Shown: positions 7,920-19,020, counted from the first letter of the stretch. The stretch: DNA of 64,000 nucleotides from Spirochaetota bacterium (GCA_029265255.1 JAJUJQ010000001.1:186001-250000), one strand, 5' to 3'. Made by a program: numbers and translations. Notes: generated from the letters alone by a model not told the origin.

Positions 7920-10844
7920 ATGGCGACCAGAGATATTTTGTACCGTTACGAGGTACGAAGACTGGGGGCAGGAGGGCCGCGTGCAGAAGCCCTGATGGCT
8001 GACGTGCGCGCGCTGGGCATGGGGGCATTGCGCAGTGCGCGGGAAACTGCCCTGTATTTTGTGGAAGGGACGATTGCGCCCGAGGAGCGGAAACTCCTCG
8101 GGCTTTTTCTTTTTTCGGACCCTGTGGAAGAAGCCTGGGACTGCGTAGAAGCCACGCAGCCTCACGGAGCACGAGAAACGCCCAGCTCAATTCATATGGT
8201 GGAAATTTGCCGCAAGCCGGGGGTGACAGATCCGGTGGCGCTCGAAATCGTTCGCGCGGCGCGCGAGCTGGGACTGACCGGAGTGAAACGCGCGGCTACA
8301 GGAGTGCGATGGGAGCTAGAGGCCGACTGGCTCGATAGGGAAAGCCTTGAGCGCATCACCCGCTTCTTGCTCGCGAATCCGGTCATCGAGCGCTGGGAAT
8401 TTGGAAGAATAATGCCGGTATTTCCAGAAACCGACGCGCCGGTGGCTCATGTGCAGCAGTATCCATGTGGTTCCATGTCCGATGATGAGCTGCTGTCGCT
8501 CTCGATGGAGCGGCGGCTCGCGCTGGACCTGAATGAGATGCGGGCAATTCGTGACTGGTATTCCGCGGCAGGCAGGCCAGCAACCGATGTCGAGCTCGAG
8601 ATGCTGGCCCAAACCTGGAGCGAGCATTGTGTCCACAAGACTTTCAAGGCCGAAGTCGTGGTGGAGCACGTGGACGATGACAGCAGGACACCGTTGCCTG
8701 CAGGGGAAGGATATCGGAAGCATTCCCCGCGCGCGAATTCGTATCCGCCCGTTATCGATGGCATTTTCAAGACATTTATAAAGAAGACGACCGAAGAAAT
8801 ATGCGCTCCCTGGGTGCGCTCGGCGTTTACCGACAACGCGGGTATCGTCAGTTTCGTGCCCGGGTGGGACATCTCTTTCAAAGTGGAGACACACAATCAT
8901 CCATCGGCGGTTGAACCCTTTGGCGGCGCGAATACCGGTGTGGGCGGAGTGATTCGGGACATTATGGGGGTGTCTGCCCGGCCTATCGCGGTAACCGACG
9001 TGTTGTGCTTCGGGCATCCCGACATGGACGCGCATGCGCTTCCGGCAGGCAGTCTACATCCGCGGATGATCGCACGGGGCGTCGTGGCGGGTGTCGAGGA
9101 TTATGGAAACAAGATGGGAATCCCGACCGTAAATGGGGCCGTGCATTTCCACCCAGGCTACGCTGCAAATCCACTTGTCTACTGTGGATGTGTGGGGCTC
9201 GCTCCAGAAGGGACGCATGCGCATGCCCCACAGGCGGGAGATCATATACTAGTACTGGGGGGGCGGACAGGCAGGGACGGCATTCGCGGTGCGACATTTT
9301 CTTCTATGACAATGGATGGTACTACGGGAGACGTAGCTGGAGCCTCGGTCCAAATCGGAGATCCGATTGTACAAAAACGCGCGCTGGATGTGCTGCTGGA
9401 AGCGCGCGATGCAGGGCTCTACCACGCGGTGACGGATTGCGGAGCGGGCGGGTTGTCCTCGGCGGTTGGAGAAATGGCTTCAGAACTTGGTGCAGATGTG
9501 GAGCTTTCCAAAGTGACAGTGAAATATCCAGGTCTCGCGCCTTGGGAGCTCTGGCTATCGGAGGCGCAGGAACGGATGGTGCTGGCAGTGCCGCCGCAGA
9601 ATCTGGATTCCTTCGGGGCGCTGTGTCGGCGCTTTGAGGCTGAGTTCTGCGATATTGGTTCGTTTAGGAATGATGGGCGGCTCATGGTCAGGATGCAGGG
9701 CGCGCTAGTGCTCGATCTGCCGATGGCTTTTGTACATGGGGGTTTACCTCGAAAACGGCTCAGAGCGATCGTGGGTACGGCTCGGAATCGCGGCGCTTCA
9801 AAAGACATGAGTACCAGGATGTCTTCTCCGGAAGCGACCCTTTTGAACCTTCTTTCAGATAGCGCCATAGCGAGCCGCGAAGAGATTGTGCGGCGATACG
9901 ACCACGAAGTGCAGGGAGGCACTGTCGTCAAGCCATTCTGTGGGCCTCGAGGGGATGCGCCAGCGGATGCTGCGGTGTTGAAGCCGCAAGGAACCGAGGG
10001 GCGCTGGGGGATTGCGCTTGCCAATGCGCTGCGTCCAGACTTTGGTGAGAAGGATCCCTACCGCGCGGCGATGGCTGCGGTGGATGAGGCAGTACGAAGC
10101 GCGGTGGCAGTGGGAGCCGATCCGGCGCATATTGCGATTCTGGATAATTTCTGCATGGGAGATCCCAATGATCCTGCCGTTATGGGTGCGCTTCTCGAAT
10201 CCGCGCGGGGACTGCAAGATGCGGCACGGCTTTACCGTACTCCGATCATTTCAGGAAAAGACTCATTCTACAATGAATATCTGGGCTCGGACGGGCGGCG
10301 TCACGCAATTCCGCCTTCCCTTTTAGTCTCCGCGCTTGGGTATGTGCCTGATGTTTCGGTTGCCTGTACACCGTATCTCAAACGAGCTGGAAACTCGCTC
10401 TGGTTGGTCGGCGTTTTCAAGCCTGATTTTCCAGACAGTGAGGTGCCGGAACCAGATCCTCTCTCTGCGCACATCTATTCCTTATTCCATCACGCGATCG
10501 TCGCTGGAGAAGCCGTTTCGGCGCATGACCTGTCGGAAGGCGGCCTTGGAGTAGCGCTTTCTGAGATGTGCATAGGCGGGAGGCGTGGCGCGGAAATCGA
10601 TACAGGAATCCTGGGAAAAGATTTCGCGCTCCTGTTCTTTGGCGAGACATGCGGTTGCCTGCTCGCCGAAGTCGCCGCAGAACGGGAACGAGCGTTCGAA
10701 GCCCGCATGGGGTCTTTTGCCGTTCGTATAGGAAAGGTCTCTGATGAGGAGGTGCTTTCAGTATGGCATGGCGGAACGAAAATGCTTGAACTGGAAGAGA
10801 CGCGATTGCGGTGCGCCTGGAAGGACAAGGAGGTGCTCGCATGA
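7920..10844 (+). CDS. purL: Phosphoribosylformylglycinamidine synthase, synthetase subunit with fused PurS-like N-terminus
   Basis: 974 residues, between small PurL (~720) and the full-length enzyme (~1290). Residues ~1-160 look like two tandem PurS-like modules; the second has VEICRKPGVTDPVALEIV. The catalytic part follows, with QTWSEHCVHKTF, FKVETHNHPSAVEPFGGA (substrate/Mg site) and the C-terminal ATP-grasp-like half ending near AHDLSEGGLGVALSE. It converts FGAR plus ammonia to FGAM; the glutaminase is supplied by the next gene (PurQ), which overlaps by 4 nt. No separate purS is seen, consistent with the N-terminal fusion. The ATG has no ribosome-binding site; the promoter suggests leaderless translation. 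Confidence 0.95.
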   Translation: MATRDILYRYEVRRLGAGGPRAEALMADVRALGMGALRSARETALYFVEGTIAPEERKLLGLFLFSDPVEEAWDCVEATQPHGARETPSSIHMVEICRKPGVTDPVALEIVRAARELGLTGVKRAATGVRWELEADWLDRESLERITRFLLANPVIERWEFGRIMPVFPETDAPVAHVQQYPCGSMSDDELLSLSMERRLALDLNEMRAIRDWYSAAGRPATDVELEMLAQTWSEHCVHKTFKAEVVVEHVDDDSRTPLPAGEGYRKHSPRANSYPPVIDGIFKTFIKKTTEEICAPWVRSAFTDNAGIVSFVPGWDISFKVETHNHPSAVEPFGGANTGVGGVIRDIMGVSARPIAVTDVLCFGHPDMDAHALPAGSLHPRMIARGVVAGVEDYGNKMGIPTVNGAVHFHPGYAANPLVYCGCVGLAPEGTHAHAPQAGDHILVLGGRTGRDGIRGATFSSMTMDGTTGDVAGASVQIGDPIVQKRALDVLLEARDAGLYHAVTDCGAGGLSSAVGEMASELGADVELSKVTVKYPGLAPWELWLSEAQERMVLAVPPQNLDSFGALCRRFEAEFCDIGSFRNDGRLMVRMQGALVLDLPMAFVHGGLPRKRLRAIVGTARNRGASKDMSTRMSSPEATLLNLLSDSAIASREEIVRRYDHEVQGGTVVKPFCGPRGDAPADAAVLKPQGTEGRWGIALANALRPDFGEKDPYRAAMAAVDEAVRSAVAVGADPAHIAILDNFCMGDPNDPAVMGALLESARGLQDAARLYRTPIISGKDSFYNEYLGSDGRRHAIPPSLLVSALGYVPDVSVACTPYLKRAGNSLWLVGVFKPDFPDSEVPEPDPLSAHIYSLFHHAIVAGEAVSAHDLSEGGLGVALSEMCIGGRRGAEIDTGILGKDFALLFFGETCGCLLAEVAAERERAFEARMGSFAVRIGKVSDEEVLSVWHGGTKMLELEETRLRCAWKDKEVLA

Positions 10845-11611
10845 AAGCGCTTATTCTCAAGGCACCAGGCACCAACCGGGACCGTGATGCAGCCGAGGCG
10901 ATTGCCTGTGCTGGTGCTGCTGCGGAAATCGTGCCTTTGGCCGATTTGCGCGAAAATCCAGATCATATGCTCGATTTTGGCATGCTGGTGGTACCGGGAG
11001 GCTTCTCCTACGGAGATGCGCTGGGTGCCGGGAGGCTATTCGCGCTCGACCTCGAGCATTTTTTCGCCGATCAGGTACGGCAATTCATCGAAACAGGAAG
11101 GCCAGTGCTCGGCATCTGCAATGGTTTCCAAGCACTGGTCAAGTCGGGGCTATTACCGGGACCGCGCTTCGAACGTGGAGGAACACGCCAAGTGACGCTG
11201 GCCCACAATCGTCATGGACGCTTCGAGTGCCGCTGGGTACATCTTGCCGCTCCGTCGTCGCGTTCGATCTGGACCCGCGGTATTGCGGGCTTTTCATGCC
11301 CTGTTGCGCATGGCGAGGGTCGATTCATTGTCTCTGATGCCCGAGCTCTGGGAGCGCTTGAGGCAACGGGCTGTATCGCGCTCCGGTACGCGGACGCGGA
11401 AGGCCGGCCAGCAGAGGGCAGATATCCGGACAACCCAAATGGCTCGGCGTTGGACATCGCCGGTATCTGTAACGAAGAGGGGAATGTGCTCGGGCTCATG
11501 CCGCATCCTGAAAATGCCGTGCTTGACTGGCAGACATACTCGCTTCCGAACAAACGGGGGGCAGAAGCCTTGGCATTGTTCAGAAATGGGATTGAGTACG
11601 CACAGCAGTGA
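10841..11611 (+). CDS. purQ: Phosphoribosylformylglycinamidine synthase, glutaminase subunit
   Basis: 256 residues, a class I glutamine amidotransferase. The nucleophile is C93 in LGICNGFQ; the His-Glu pair of the triad is in MPHPENAVLDW near the C-terminus. VVPGGFSYGDALGAGRLFA is the oxyanion and inter-subunit region. It supplies ammonia to PurL. The ATG at 10841 follows AAGGAGG and overlaps the purL stop (ATGA), so the two subunits are translationally coupled. Confidence 0.96.
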   Translation: MKALILKAPGTNRDRDAAEAIACAGAAAEIVPLADLRENPDHMLDFGMLVVPGGFSYGDALGAGRLFALDLEHFFADQVRQFIETGRPVLGICNGFQALVKSGLLPGPRFERGGTRQVTLAHNRHGRFECRWVHLAAPSSRSIWTRGIAGFSCPVAHGEGRFIVSDARALGALEATGCIALRYADAEGRPAEGRYPDNPNGSALDIAGICNEEGNVLGLMPHPENAVLDWQTYSLPNKRGAEALALFRNGIEYAQQ

Positions 11612-11637
11612 TACTGTTTGATTTGTAAGGAGGAACC

Positions 11638-12602
<965 letters not shown>

Positions 12603-12606
<4 letters not shown>

Positions 12607-13115
12607 ATCATGCTGCTTTTCATGGGCGGGTCATCATACTCGCGGGATCTCCCGCTGATCTTCCTCATGTCACGCAGATACGAGACGCGCTGGAGCGTTT
12701 CGGCATTGCCTCGGAAACACGCATCGCATCGGCACACAAATCACCGGGCCGTCTTCTGGCGCTGGTCGAGGGCTGGAATGCCGAACAGATACCGACGGTA
12801 TTCATCACAGTCGCGGGCCGCTCCAACGCGCTCTCGGGCATGCTCGATGCCGCTACCCGCTATCCGGTCATAGCCTGCCCCCCTCCTTCGGAACAATGGG
12901 CCCAGATCGATATTTGGTCGAGCCTGCGCATGCCCTCAGGGGTCGCTCCCGCACTCGTAATGGATCCCGCGAACGCCGCCCTCTGCGCTGCGAAAATCCT
13001 TAGCCTTGGCGAGCCGGATCTGAGAGGCCGGATTGCCGAATTCCAGCAACGTAACGCCAAAAAGCTCGAGGAAGAGGATGAGAAACTAGATTCAGAAAGG
13101 GGGCTTCATCAATGA
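12603..13115 (+). CDS. purE: Class II AIR carboxylase (CO2-dependent PurE)
   Basis: 170 residues. The class-defining segments are of class II: RIASAHKSPGR in place of the class I AHRTP motif, and VAGRSNALSGMLD in place of AGGAAHLPG. Class II PurE, described from Treponema denticola and animals, carboxylates AIR directly with CO2 and needs no PurK. No purK is present in this operon, which agrees. DIWSSLRMPSGVAPALVM and AALCAAKIL complete the family pattern. It overlaps both neighbours by 4 nt. Confidence 0.93.
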
Positions 13116-14536
13116 ATGAGGCCGGCCTAAGCCGTGGTCCTCGCGAAGCCTGCGGCATCGTCGCCGTAGGAAGCGATGATGCCGCGCGTCTAGCCTTTTT
13201 TGGCCTTTTTGCGCTTCAGCATCGAGGCCAGGAATCGGCGGGCATCGCTACCTTTGATCAGGGCATGATGCATCTGCACAAGGATGTTGGACTTGTTTCA
13301 CAAGTATTCCGCGATGCGACACTGCAGTCACTGCCGGGCCAGCTTGCGATAGGTCATACGCGCTATTCCACGACAGGACGTTCCACAGCCCGCAACGCGC
13401 AGCCGTTTTTCATTGAAACGCAATTTGGCCCGCTCGCGCTCGGTCACAACGGTAACATTGCTAATGCCCCTGCTCTCAGACAGGCGCTTCTCGGCAAAGG
13501 TTTAGGGCTCATGACGGGATCCGACAGTGAGTTGCTCGCCATGATGCTAGCCGGTTTGCCAGGTGAAAGCTGGATGGACCGCATCAGCGCAGGGATGCAG
13601 CGGTGGGTCGGGGCATATTCCCTTGTGTTATTGACTGATGATGGCGCGTACGCAGTACGTGACCCGTGGGGGTTCCGACCTCTGGCATGGGGCATCATGG
13701 AAGGAGGCAGCGAAGAGTATACCTGGGCAGTCGCGTCTGAAACCTCGGCACTCAGAGTCATGGGCTGTACCAGGATCGAAGAGATACCTCCGGGTTCCAT
13801 TCTTCGCTTTGGGCCTCGGGGGCTGATCGAACAGCAGCGCGTATCGACTGGAGCCCGTCCCGCCGCCTGCAGTTTTGAATATGTGTACTTCTCACGACCC
13901 GATTCGGTGTGGAACGGCCGCAGCATCCATGCGGCACGAACGCGTCTGGGTGAGATTCTCGCGCAGGAAGCGCCAGCTGAGGCGGACCTTGTTATGCCGG
14001 TACCGGACAGCTCAATCGCAGCCGCTATTGGCTATGCGAGGGCCTCTGGCATTCCCTTCGGAGAAGGCTTGGTCAAGAACCGGTATATCGGGCGTACCTT
14101 CATTGAGCCGACACCCGCACTGCGACGTCAGGGTGTCGCCCTTAAATTCAATCCTCTCAAGGAATCAATTGAAGGGAAACGGATTGTCATTGTGGACGAT
14201 AGCATTGTCCGCGGGACGACAACAGGGCCGCTTGTCAGACTCTGCCGGCAGGCGGGAGCAAAGGAGGTTCATCTGCGTATCGCTTCCCCTCCAATTCTGC
14301 ACCTCTGCTACATGGGAGTCGACATGGGCACGAAGAAGGACCTCATCGCCGTAGGCCGCAGCGTCTCTGAAATCGCCCATCTGCTCGACGCGGACTCACT
14401 CGCCTACCTGAGTGTCGAAGGTCTTTCGCGCGCCATAGGCATTGAGGGACTCTGCCGGGCCTGTTTTGACGGCGATTACCCACTTGAGGTGGATGCGCGG
14501 TTTACAAAAGAGAGTTTTGAAGGGGGAGCTGGATGA
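13112..14536 (+). CDS. purF: Amidophosphoribosyltransferase, iron-sulfur type
   Basis: 474 residues. A short propeptide precedes the N-terminal nucleophile (C14 in EACGIVAVG), so processing is expected. The glutaminase half has LQHRGQESAGIATF and IGHTRYSTTG; the PRTase half has VIVDDSIVRGTT, the PRPP loop. Cysteines at ACSFEYVYF, ILHLCYMG and GLCRACFDG match the four ligands of the [4Fe-4S] cluster of the B. subtilis-type enzyme. It makes phosphoribosylamine from PRPP and glutamine, the first committed step, although it sits fifth in the operon. Confidence 0.96.
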   Translation: MNEAGLSRGPREACGIVAVGSDDAARLAFFGLFALQHRGQESAGIATFDQGMMHLHKDVGLVSQVFRDATLQSLPGQLAIGHTRYSTTGRSTARNAQPFFIETQFGPLALGHNGNIANAPALRQALLGKGLGLMTGSDSELLAMMLAGLPGESWMDRISAGMQRWVGAYSLVLLTDDGAYAVRDPWGFRPLAWGIMEGGSEEYTWAVASETSALRVMGCTRIEEIPPGSILRFGPRGLIEQQRVSTGARPAACSFEYVYFSRPDSVWNGRSIHAARTRLGEILAQEAPAEADLVMPVPDSSIAAAIGYARASGIPFGEGLVKNRYIGRTFIEPTPALRRQGVALKFNPLKESIEGKRIVIVDDSIVRGTTTGPLVRLCRQAGAKEVHLRIASPPILHLCYMGVDMGTKKDLIAVGRSVSEIAHLLDADSLAYLSVEGLSRAIGIEGLCRACFDGDYPLEVDARFTKESFEGGAG

Positions 14537-16857
14537 AAGTGCTGCTAGTCGGGGCGGGAGCCCGAGAACACGCGCTCGCGATGGCGATCGCTGCCTCACC
14601 ACAATGTGATGAGCTTCTCTGTGCTCCAGGCAATCCTGGCATCAGCGAAATCGCTGCATGTATTTCTGTTCGTCTCGATGATGTTAAAGGGCTTTGTGCC
14701 CTGGCAGAATCGCGTAAAATCGACCTTGTGGTCATCGGCCCCGAAGCGCCGCTCGCCGCAGGGCTTGCCGATTGTATCCGCGCAAGGGGCATCGCTTGTT
14801 TTGGCCCTTCGAGAGACGCGGCTCGAATCGAAAGCTCGAAGGCCTTCGCCAAGGCATTCATGAAGCGGCACGGCATCCCCGCCGCGGAAGGAGCGAGTTT
14901 CTCCTGCACGCCGGAGACCGTGGCTGTCGTCGCGCAAGAAGCGAAAGCTTGGGCGCAGCGATTTGGCAATCCAGTCGTTGTGAAGGCTTCGGGGCTCATG
15001 GCCGGCAAGGGAGTCATCCTTCCGGAATCTCTCGCAGAGACCGACGCCGCGATAGATCAACTGCTGGCGGCGGGCAATGAAATCGTTCTCGAAGAGAGGC
15101 TCGAGGGGCAGGAACTTTCGCTTATCGCGCTCTGTGACGGCAAGAGCTATGCAATACTCCCCCCTGCCCGCGATCATAAGCGGCTCCTGGATGGCAACCG
15201 AGGGCCAAATACCGGTGGGATGGGAGCATACGCTCCTGCCTGCAGCATGGAGGAAGCGCACGACCTCGCCCGCCAGGTCATCGAACCCGCGGTGAAGGGC
15301 ATGGCCGAAGAAGGGTATCCTTTTATTGGCGCGCTCTACGCGGGTCTCATGCTCACCAAGGATGGTCCGAAGGTGCTGGAATATAATGCCCGTTTCGGCG
15401 ATCCGGAAACACAGGTCATGTTGCCGCTCCTGGAGACTGATCTGCTCCAGTCGCTCAATGCCTGCGCTCGCGGGACTCTGGCAGCCTCAATACCGCGTTA
15501 TGGGCGCATGCACGCAGTCTGCGTGGTACTCGCCTCGGAGGGGTACCCTTCGCATCCCGTCACCGGCAGGGAAATCCGTATCGATACGCTGCCCGCGGGC
15601 GCGGTATGTCTTCATGCGGGTACGGCAGTGGAAAATGGACGGCTTGTTAGTAATGGCGGCAGAGTGCTGAACGTGGTCGGCATAGGGCATACGCTGCGAG
15701 AGGCTCGCGGGCTGGCCTATGAAGCGGTAAGCCAGGTCAGGTATGAGGGCATGCAGTATAGAATGGATATTGGAGCGTACGCGGAACATGATAGCGCGGA
15801 ACCCGCTTCAGGCAGGGGCAAGAAATCGGCCTACGCCCGCTCAGGTGTCGATATCGACGCAGGAAATCGCGCAGTCGATCTCATGAAGGAAGCGGTGCGT
15901 TCCACCTATGGGCCTGAGGTGTTGGCTGGGATAGGGGCCTTTGGAGGGCAGTACGATGCATCAATGCTGCAGCGTTTTCGATCTCCGGTATTGGTCGCTT
16001 CAACCGATGGAGTAGGGACCAAGACGAGCCTCGGCGTGTCGCTTGGCCGCCTGCGTGGATTGGGAATGGACATTGTCAACCATTCGATAAACGATATACT
16101 CGTCCAGGGTGCCAGGCCTGTGTTCTTCATGGACTACATCGCTGCGGCTACGCTGAAGCCGGAGGCGGTCGCTGACATCGTGAGCGGCATGGCAGAAGCC
16201 TGCCGTGCCGCGGGATGCGCTCTTTTAGGTGGGGAGACCGCGGAGATGCCCGGTACTTACGCCCCTGGCGAAATGGATATTGCCGGCACGATTGTCGGAC
16301 TCGTTGAGAAAGACAGGCTTTTGCCTCAAAGCAATCTCAAGGAAGGTGATCTGATACTCGGCCTGCCTTCCTCGGGGCTCCATACCAATGGTTATTCGCT
16401 GGCACGGGCGATTGCCAAACGCTTCGATCTGGAAACACCGATTCCCGCGCTAGGAGAGAGCCTGGCGGACGCGTTGTTGAGGCCGCATCGCTCCTACCTG
16501 AGCGTTCTTGACCCCCTTCTTGTCATGGACCCTTCCCCGGTAAAGGCGCTGGCGCATATCACCGGTGGAGGATTCTACGAGAATATCCCCCGCATCCTTC
16601 CCGAATCGCTCGATGCCCGCATTGATGGAGCAAGCTGGGAAATTCCCCCGATTTTCCAGTTTCTGCAGAGGGAAGGAAAGGTCGATACCGAGGAAATGCG
16701 GCGCGTGTTCAATCTGGGCATCGGTATGGTCCTGATTACCTCTCCGGAGATGGTTGAAACGGTTCAGGAAGTAATCGGCAGGAGTACCGAAGCACTAGGC
16801 CCCATCCCTGTCATCGGCACCCTCGAGAGGGGGAATGGAACGGTGAGATTCGCATGA
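14533..16857 (+). CDS. purD-purM: Fused GAR synthetase-AIR synthetase (PurD-PurM)
   Basis: 774 residues in one uninterrupted frame. Residues 1 to ~415 are PurD: KVLLVGAGAREHALA, the ATP-grasp segments VVKASGLMAGKGV and EYNARFGDPETQ. A ~20-residue linker rich in Ala, Ser and Lys leads into PurM at ~435: YARSGVDIDAGNRAVD, STDGVGTKTSLG, DIVNHSINDILVQGARPVFF and GLPSSGLHTNGYSLAR. It would catalyse steps 2 and 5 of IMP synthesis. purN overlaps its stop by 4 nt, so the order D-M-N equals that of the animal trifunctional protein. Confidence 0.95.
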   Translation: MKVLLVGAGAREHALAMAIAASPQCDELLCAPGNPGISEIAACISVRLDDVKGLCALAESRKIDLVVIGPEAPLAAGLADCIRARGIACFGPSRDAARIESSKAFAKAFMKRHGIPAAEGASFSCTPETVAVVAQEAKAWAQRFGNPVVVKASGLMAGKGVILPESLAETDAAIDQLLAAGNEIVLEERLEGQELSLIALCDGKSYAILPPARDHKRLLDGNRGPNTGGMGAYAPACSMEEAHDLARQVIEPAVKGMAEEGYPFIGALYAGLMLTKDGPKVLEYNARFGDPETQVMLPLLETDLLQSLNACARGTLAASIPRYGRMHAVCVVLASEGYPSHPVTGREIRIDTLPAGAVCLHAGTAVENGRLVSNGGRVLNVVGIGHTLREARGLAYEAVSQVRYEGMQYRMDIGAYAEHDSAEPASGRGKKSAYARSGVDIDAGNRAVDLMKEAVRSTYGPEVLAGIGAFGGQYDASMLQRFRSPVLVASTDGVGTKTSLGVSLGRLRGLGMDIVNHSINDILVQGARPVFFMDYIAAATLKPEAVADIVSGMAEACRAAGCALLGGETAEMPGTYAPGEMDIAGTIVGLVEKDRLLPQSNLKEGDLILGLPSSGLHTNGYSLARAIAKRFDLETPIPALGESLADALLRPHRSYLSVLDPLLVMDPSPVKALAHITGGGFYENIPRILPESLDARIDGASWEIPPIFQFLQREGKVDTEEMRRVFNLGIGMVLITSPEMVETVQEVIGRSTEALGPIPVIGTLERGNGTVRFA

Positions 16858-17498
16858 GCGGGGTTGTGCGCCTTGTCGTGTGTGCGTCTGGAAACGGTTC
16901 GAATTTCCAGGCATTGATCGACGCTATCGCTAAAGGAGTGATCAAGGGCGCTTCGATTGAAGCTCTGATATGCGATACCCCGGGGGCTGGCTGCATCGAT
17001 CGAGCGCTCAGACATGGCATTCCTGTCTGGTGCGTTCCTCTTCCCGCTGGCGCGCGCAGGGGTTCTCAAAGACGCGTGGAGTGGGATCGGAGGCTGGCAG
17101 AGGTCGCAGCTTCTTTTGCGCCGGACTGGATTCTGCTCCTGGGTTGGATGCGCCTTCTTGGCACTTCCTTTCTGAATCGTTTTCCTGGAAGAGTCGTGAA
17201 TCTCCATCCCGCTCTGCCGGGTACCTTTCCAGGCACTCATGCCATAGAGGATGCGTATCATGCTTTTCGTGAAGGACGAATTACTAAAACAGGCATTATG
17301 CTGCACCTGGTACCGGATGAAGGAGTGGATTGCGGGCCAGTACTTCAGTCCACAGAAGTCGATATTGTTGATACCGATACCCTGGAATCCCTGACAGAGC
17401 GCATCCATGACGCGGAACACCGTGAAGTGGTCGCGCTGGTGCGACAACTCGTCGAAAAGGAGCTTGTACATGCCGCTGGCACTGGTTTCACTGTATGA
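16854..17498 (+). CDS. purN: GAR formyltransferase
   Basis: 214 residues. VVCASGNGSNFQALIDA is the N-terminal phosphate loop; the catalytic Asn, His and Asp are in VNLHPALPGTFPGTHAIED and DEGVDCGPVLQ. It transfers a formyl group from 10-formyl-THF to GAR. It follows the purD-purM fusion with a 4-nt overlap, and its last 29 nt overlap the start of purH. Confidence 0.94.
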   Translation: MSGVVRLVVCASGNGSNFQALIDAIAKGVIKGASIEALICDTPGAGCIDRALRHGIPVWCVPLPAGARRGSQRRVEWDRRLAEVAASFAPDWILLLGWMRLLGTSFLNRFPGRVVNLHPALPGTFPGTHAIEDAYHAFREGRITKTGIMLHLVPDEGVDCGPVLQSTEVDIVDTDTLESLTERIHDAEHREVVALVRQLVEKELVHAAGTGFTV

Positions 17499-19020
17499 CA
17501 AGACAGGTTTCATTCTGTTTGCACGGCGCCTGGCTCGAGCTGGCTGGGACTTTCTCGCGTCGGGCGGAACAGCCCAGGCGCTTCGCGAGGCAGGCATTGT
17601 GCCGATCGATGTCGCTTCCTACACTGGTTCCCCAGAGATGCTTGACGGGCGCGTCAAGACCCTGCATCCGGCAATCCACGCGTCGATTCTAGCTCGTCCA
17701 TCTGAGGAGGACCTCGCGGAGCTCACTGCGCGGGGGTGGAAGCCGATCGACATGGTGGTCGTCAATCTCTATCCTTTCGAAAAGACAGCCGCGAATCCTT
17801 CTGCCAGCGAAGAGGAGATTATTGAACAGATCGATATTGGCGGTGTCGCGCTGTTGCGCGCTGCCGCGAAGAATCACACCCGTGTGTGCGTAATCTGTGA
17901 CCCGGCGGATTATAATGCTGTTGCTGATGACATTGAGGCGGGGACATTGAGCCCGGTGACGCGCCACAGGCTTGCTGCAAAGGCCTACGCGCGCACCGCT
18001 GCCTATGACGCCGCGATTGCCCAGTGGTTCGCAGATAAAGCGCAGGCTGATCAAACCTTGCGGCCCACGCGCTTTGCTCTTCCATTTATCCTTGCCGGCC
18101 GGATAGAACGTACCCTCCGATATGGGGAGAATCCCCACCAGAAGGCCTTTTTCGTCATGCCACAGGGTTTCCCTCAGGATCGCGGCCCGCTCGGTGGTAC
18201 GGTGCTTGCTGGCAAAGAGTTGTCCTACAACAACATACTCGACCTTGATGCCGCGTGGCGCGCAGTACTCGATTTTACCAAAGCCGCGGCAGTCATCGTC
18301 AAGCATCTGTCGCCTTGTGGTGCTGCCGAGGCCGATGACCTCTCAGAAGCCTGCAGGCTCGCGCTCGAATGTGATCCGGTATCGGCGTTTGGAGGAATTG
18401 CGGCGTTCAATCGCCCCCTGGATGCGACTACCGCCAAAGCGCTCAAGAGCCTTTTTCTGGAGTGCATCGCCGCTCCAGGTTTTGAGGGCGAGGCGCGGTC
18501 GCTCCTTGCTTCGAAGAAGAACCTGCGCTTGGTTGAAGCTGATCCAGCGCTGTACGCTACAGTACAGCAGGAAATCCGTTCAGCCGCAGGTGGTTTTCTT
18601 GTGCAGAACCTCGATAGGGGGGATCCTCCCAATGTCGAATTCACGGTAGCGAGCGAACGCCAGCCCACAGACCAGGAGATGGCGTCGCTCCGTTTTGCGT
18701 GGACGCTGGTTCGTCATGTCAAGTCGAATGCGATCGTCCTTGCCCGCGAGCATGCGGCAGTCGGTATTGGTGGCGGCCAGACGAATCGCGTCGATGCGGT
18801 CCGGCAAGCCTGCGAGCGGGCTGGAGCGCGGGCACGAGGAGCCGTCATGGCTTCGGATGCATTCTTCCCTTTCCCGGATGGTGTGGAAGCAGCGGCGGCT
18901 GCCGGCGTCACCGCCGTCATTCATCCGGGAGGTTCGGTAAGGGACGAGGAAGTCCTCGCCGCTGCAAATCGCCTCGGCCTCGCAGTAGTCTATACCGGCG
19001 TCCGGCATTTCAGGCATTGA
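17470..19020 (+). CDS. purH: AICAR transformylase/IMP cyclohydrolase
   Basis: 516 residues, usual length. The N-terminal cyclohydrolase domain has LVSLYDKTGF, ASGGTAQALREAG, GRVKTLHPAIHA and IDIGGVALLRAAAKN. The transformylase domain has LRYGENPHQKA, KHLSPCGAA and the C-terminal FPFPDGVEAAAAAGV and IHPGGSVRDEE. It catalyses the last two steps to IMP. The ATG at 17470 is preceded by AAGGAGC; the open frame upstream is inside purN and does not resemble the family. Confidence 0.95.
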   Translation: MPLALVSLYDKTGFILFARRLARAGWDFLASGGTAQALREAGIVPIDVASYTGSPEMLDGRVKTLHPAIHASILARPSEEDLAELTARGWKPIDMVVVNLYPFEKTAANPSASEEEIIEQIDIGGVALLRAAAKNHTRVCVICDPADYNAVADDIEAGTLSPVTRHRLAAKAYARTAAYDAAIAQWFADKAQADQTLRPTRFALPFILAGRIERTLRYGENPHQKAFFVMPQGFPQDRGPLGGTVLAGKELSYNNILDLDAAWRAVLDFTKAAAVIVKHLSPCGAAEADDLSEACRLALECDPVSAFGGIAAFNRPLDATTAKALKSLFLECIAAPGFEGEARSLLASKKNLRLVEADPALYATVQQEIRSAAGGFLVQNLDRGDPPNVEFTVASERQPTDQEMASLRFAWTLVRHVKSNAIVLAREHAAVGIGGGQTNRVDAVRQACERAGARARGAVMASDAFFPFPDGVEAAAAAGVTAVIHPGGSVRDEEVLAAANRLGLAVVYTGVRHFRH

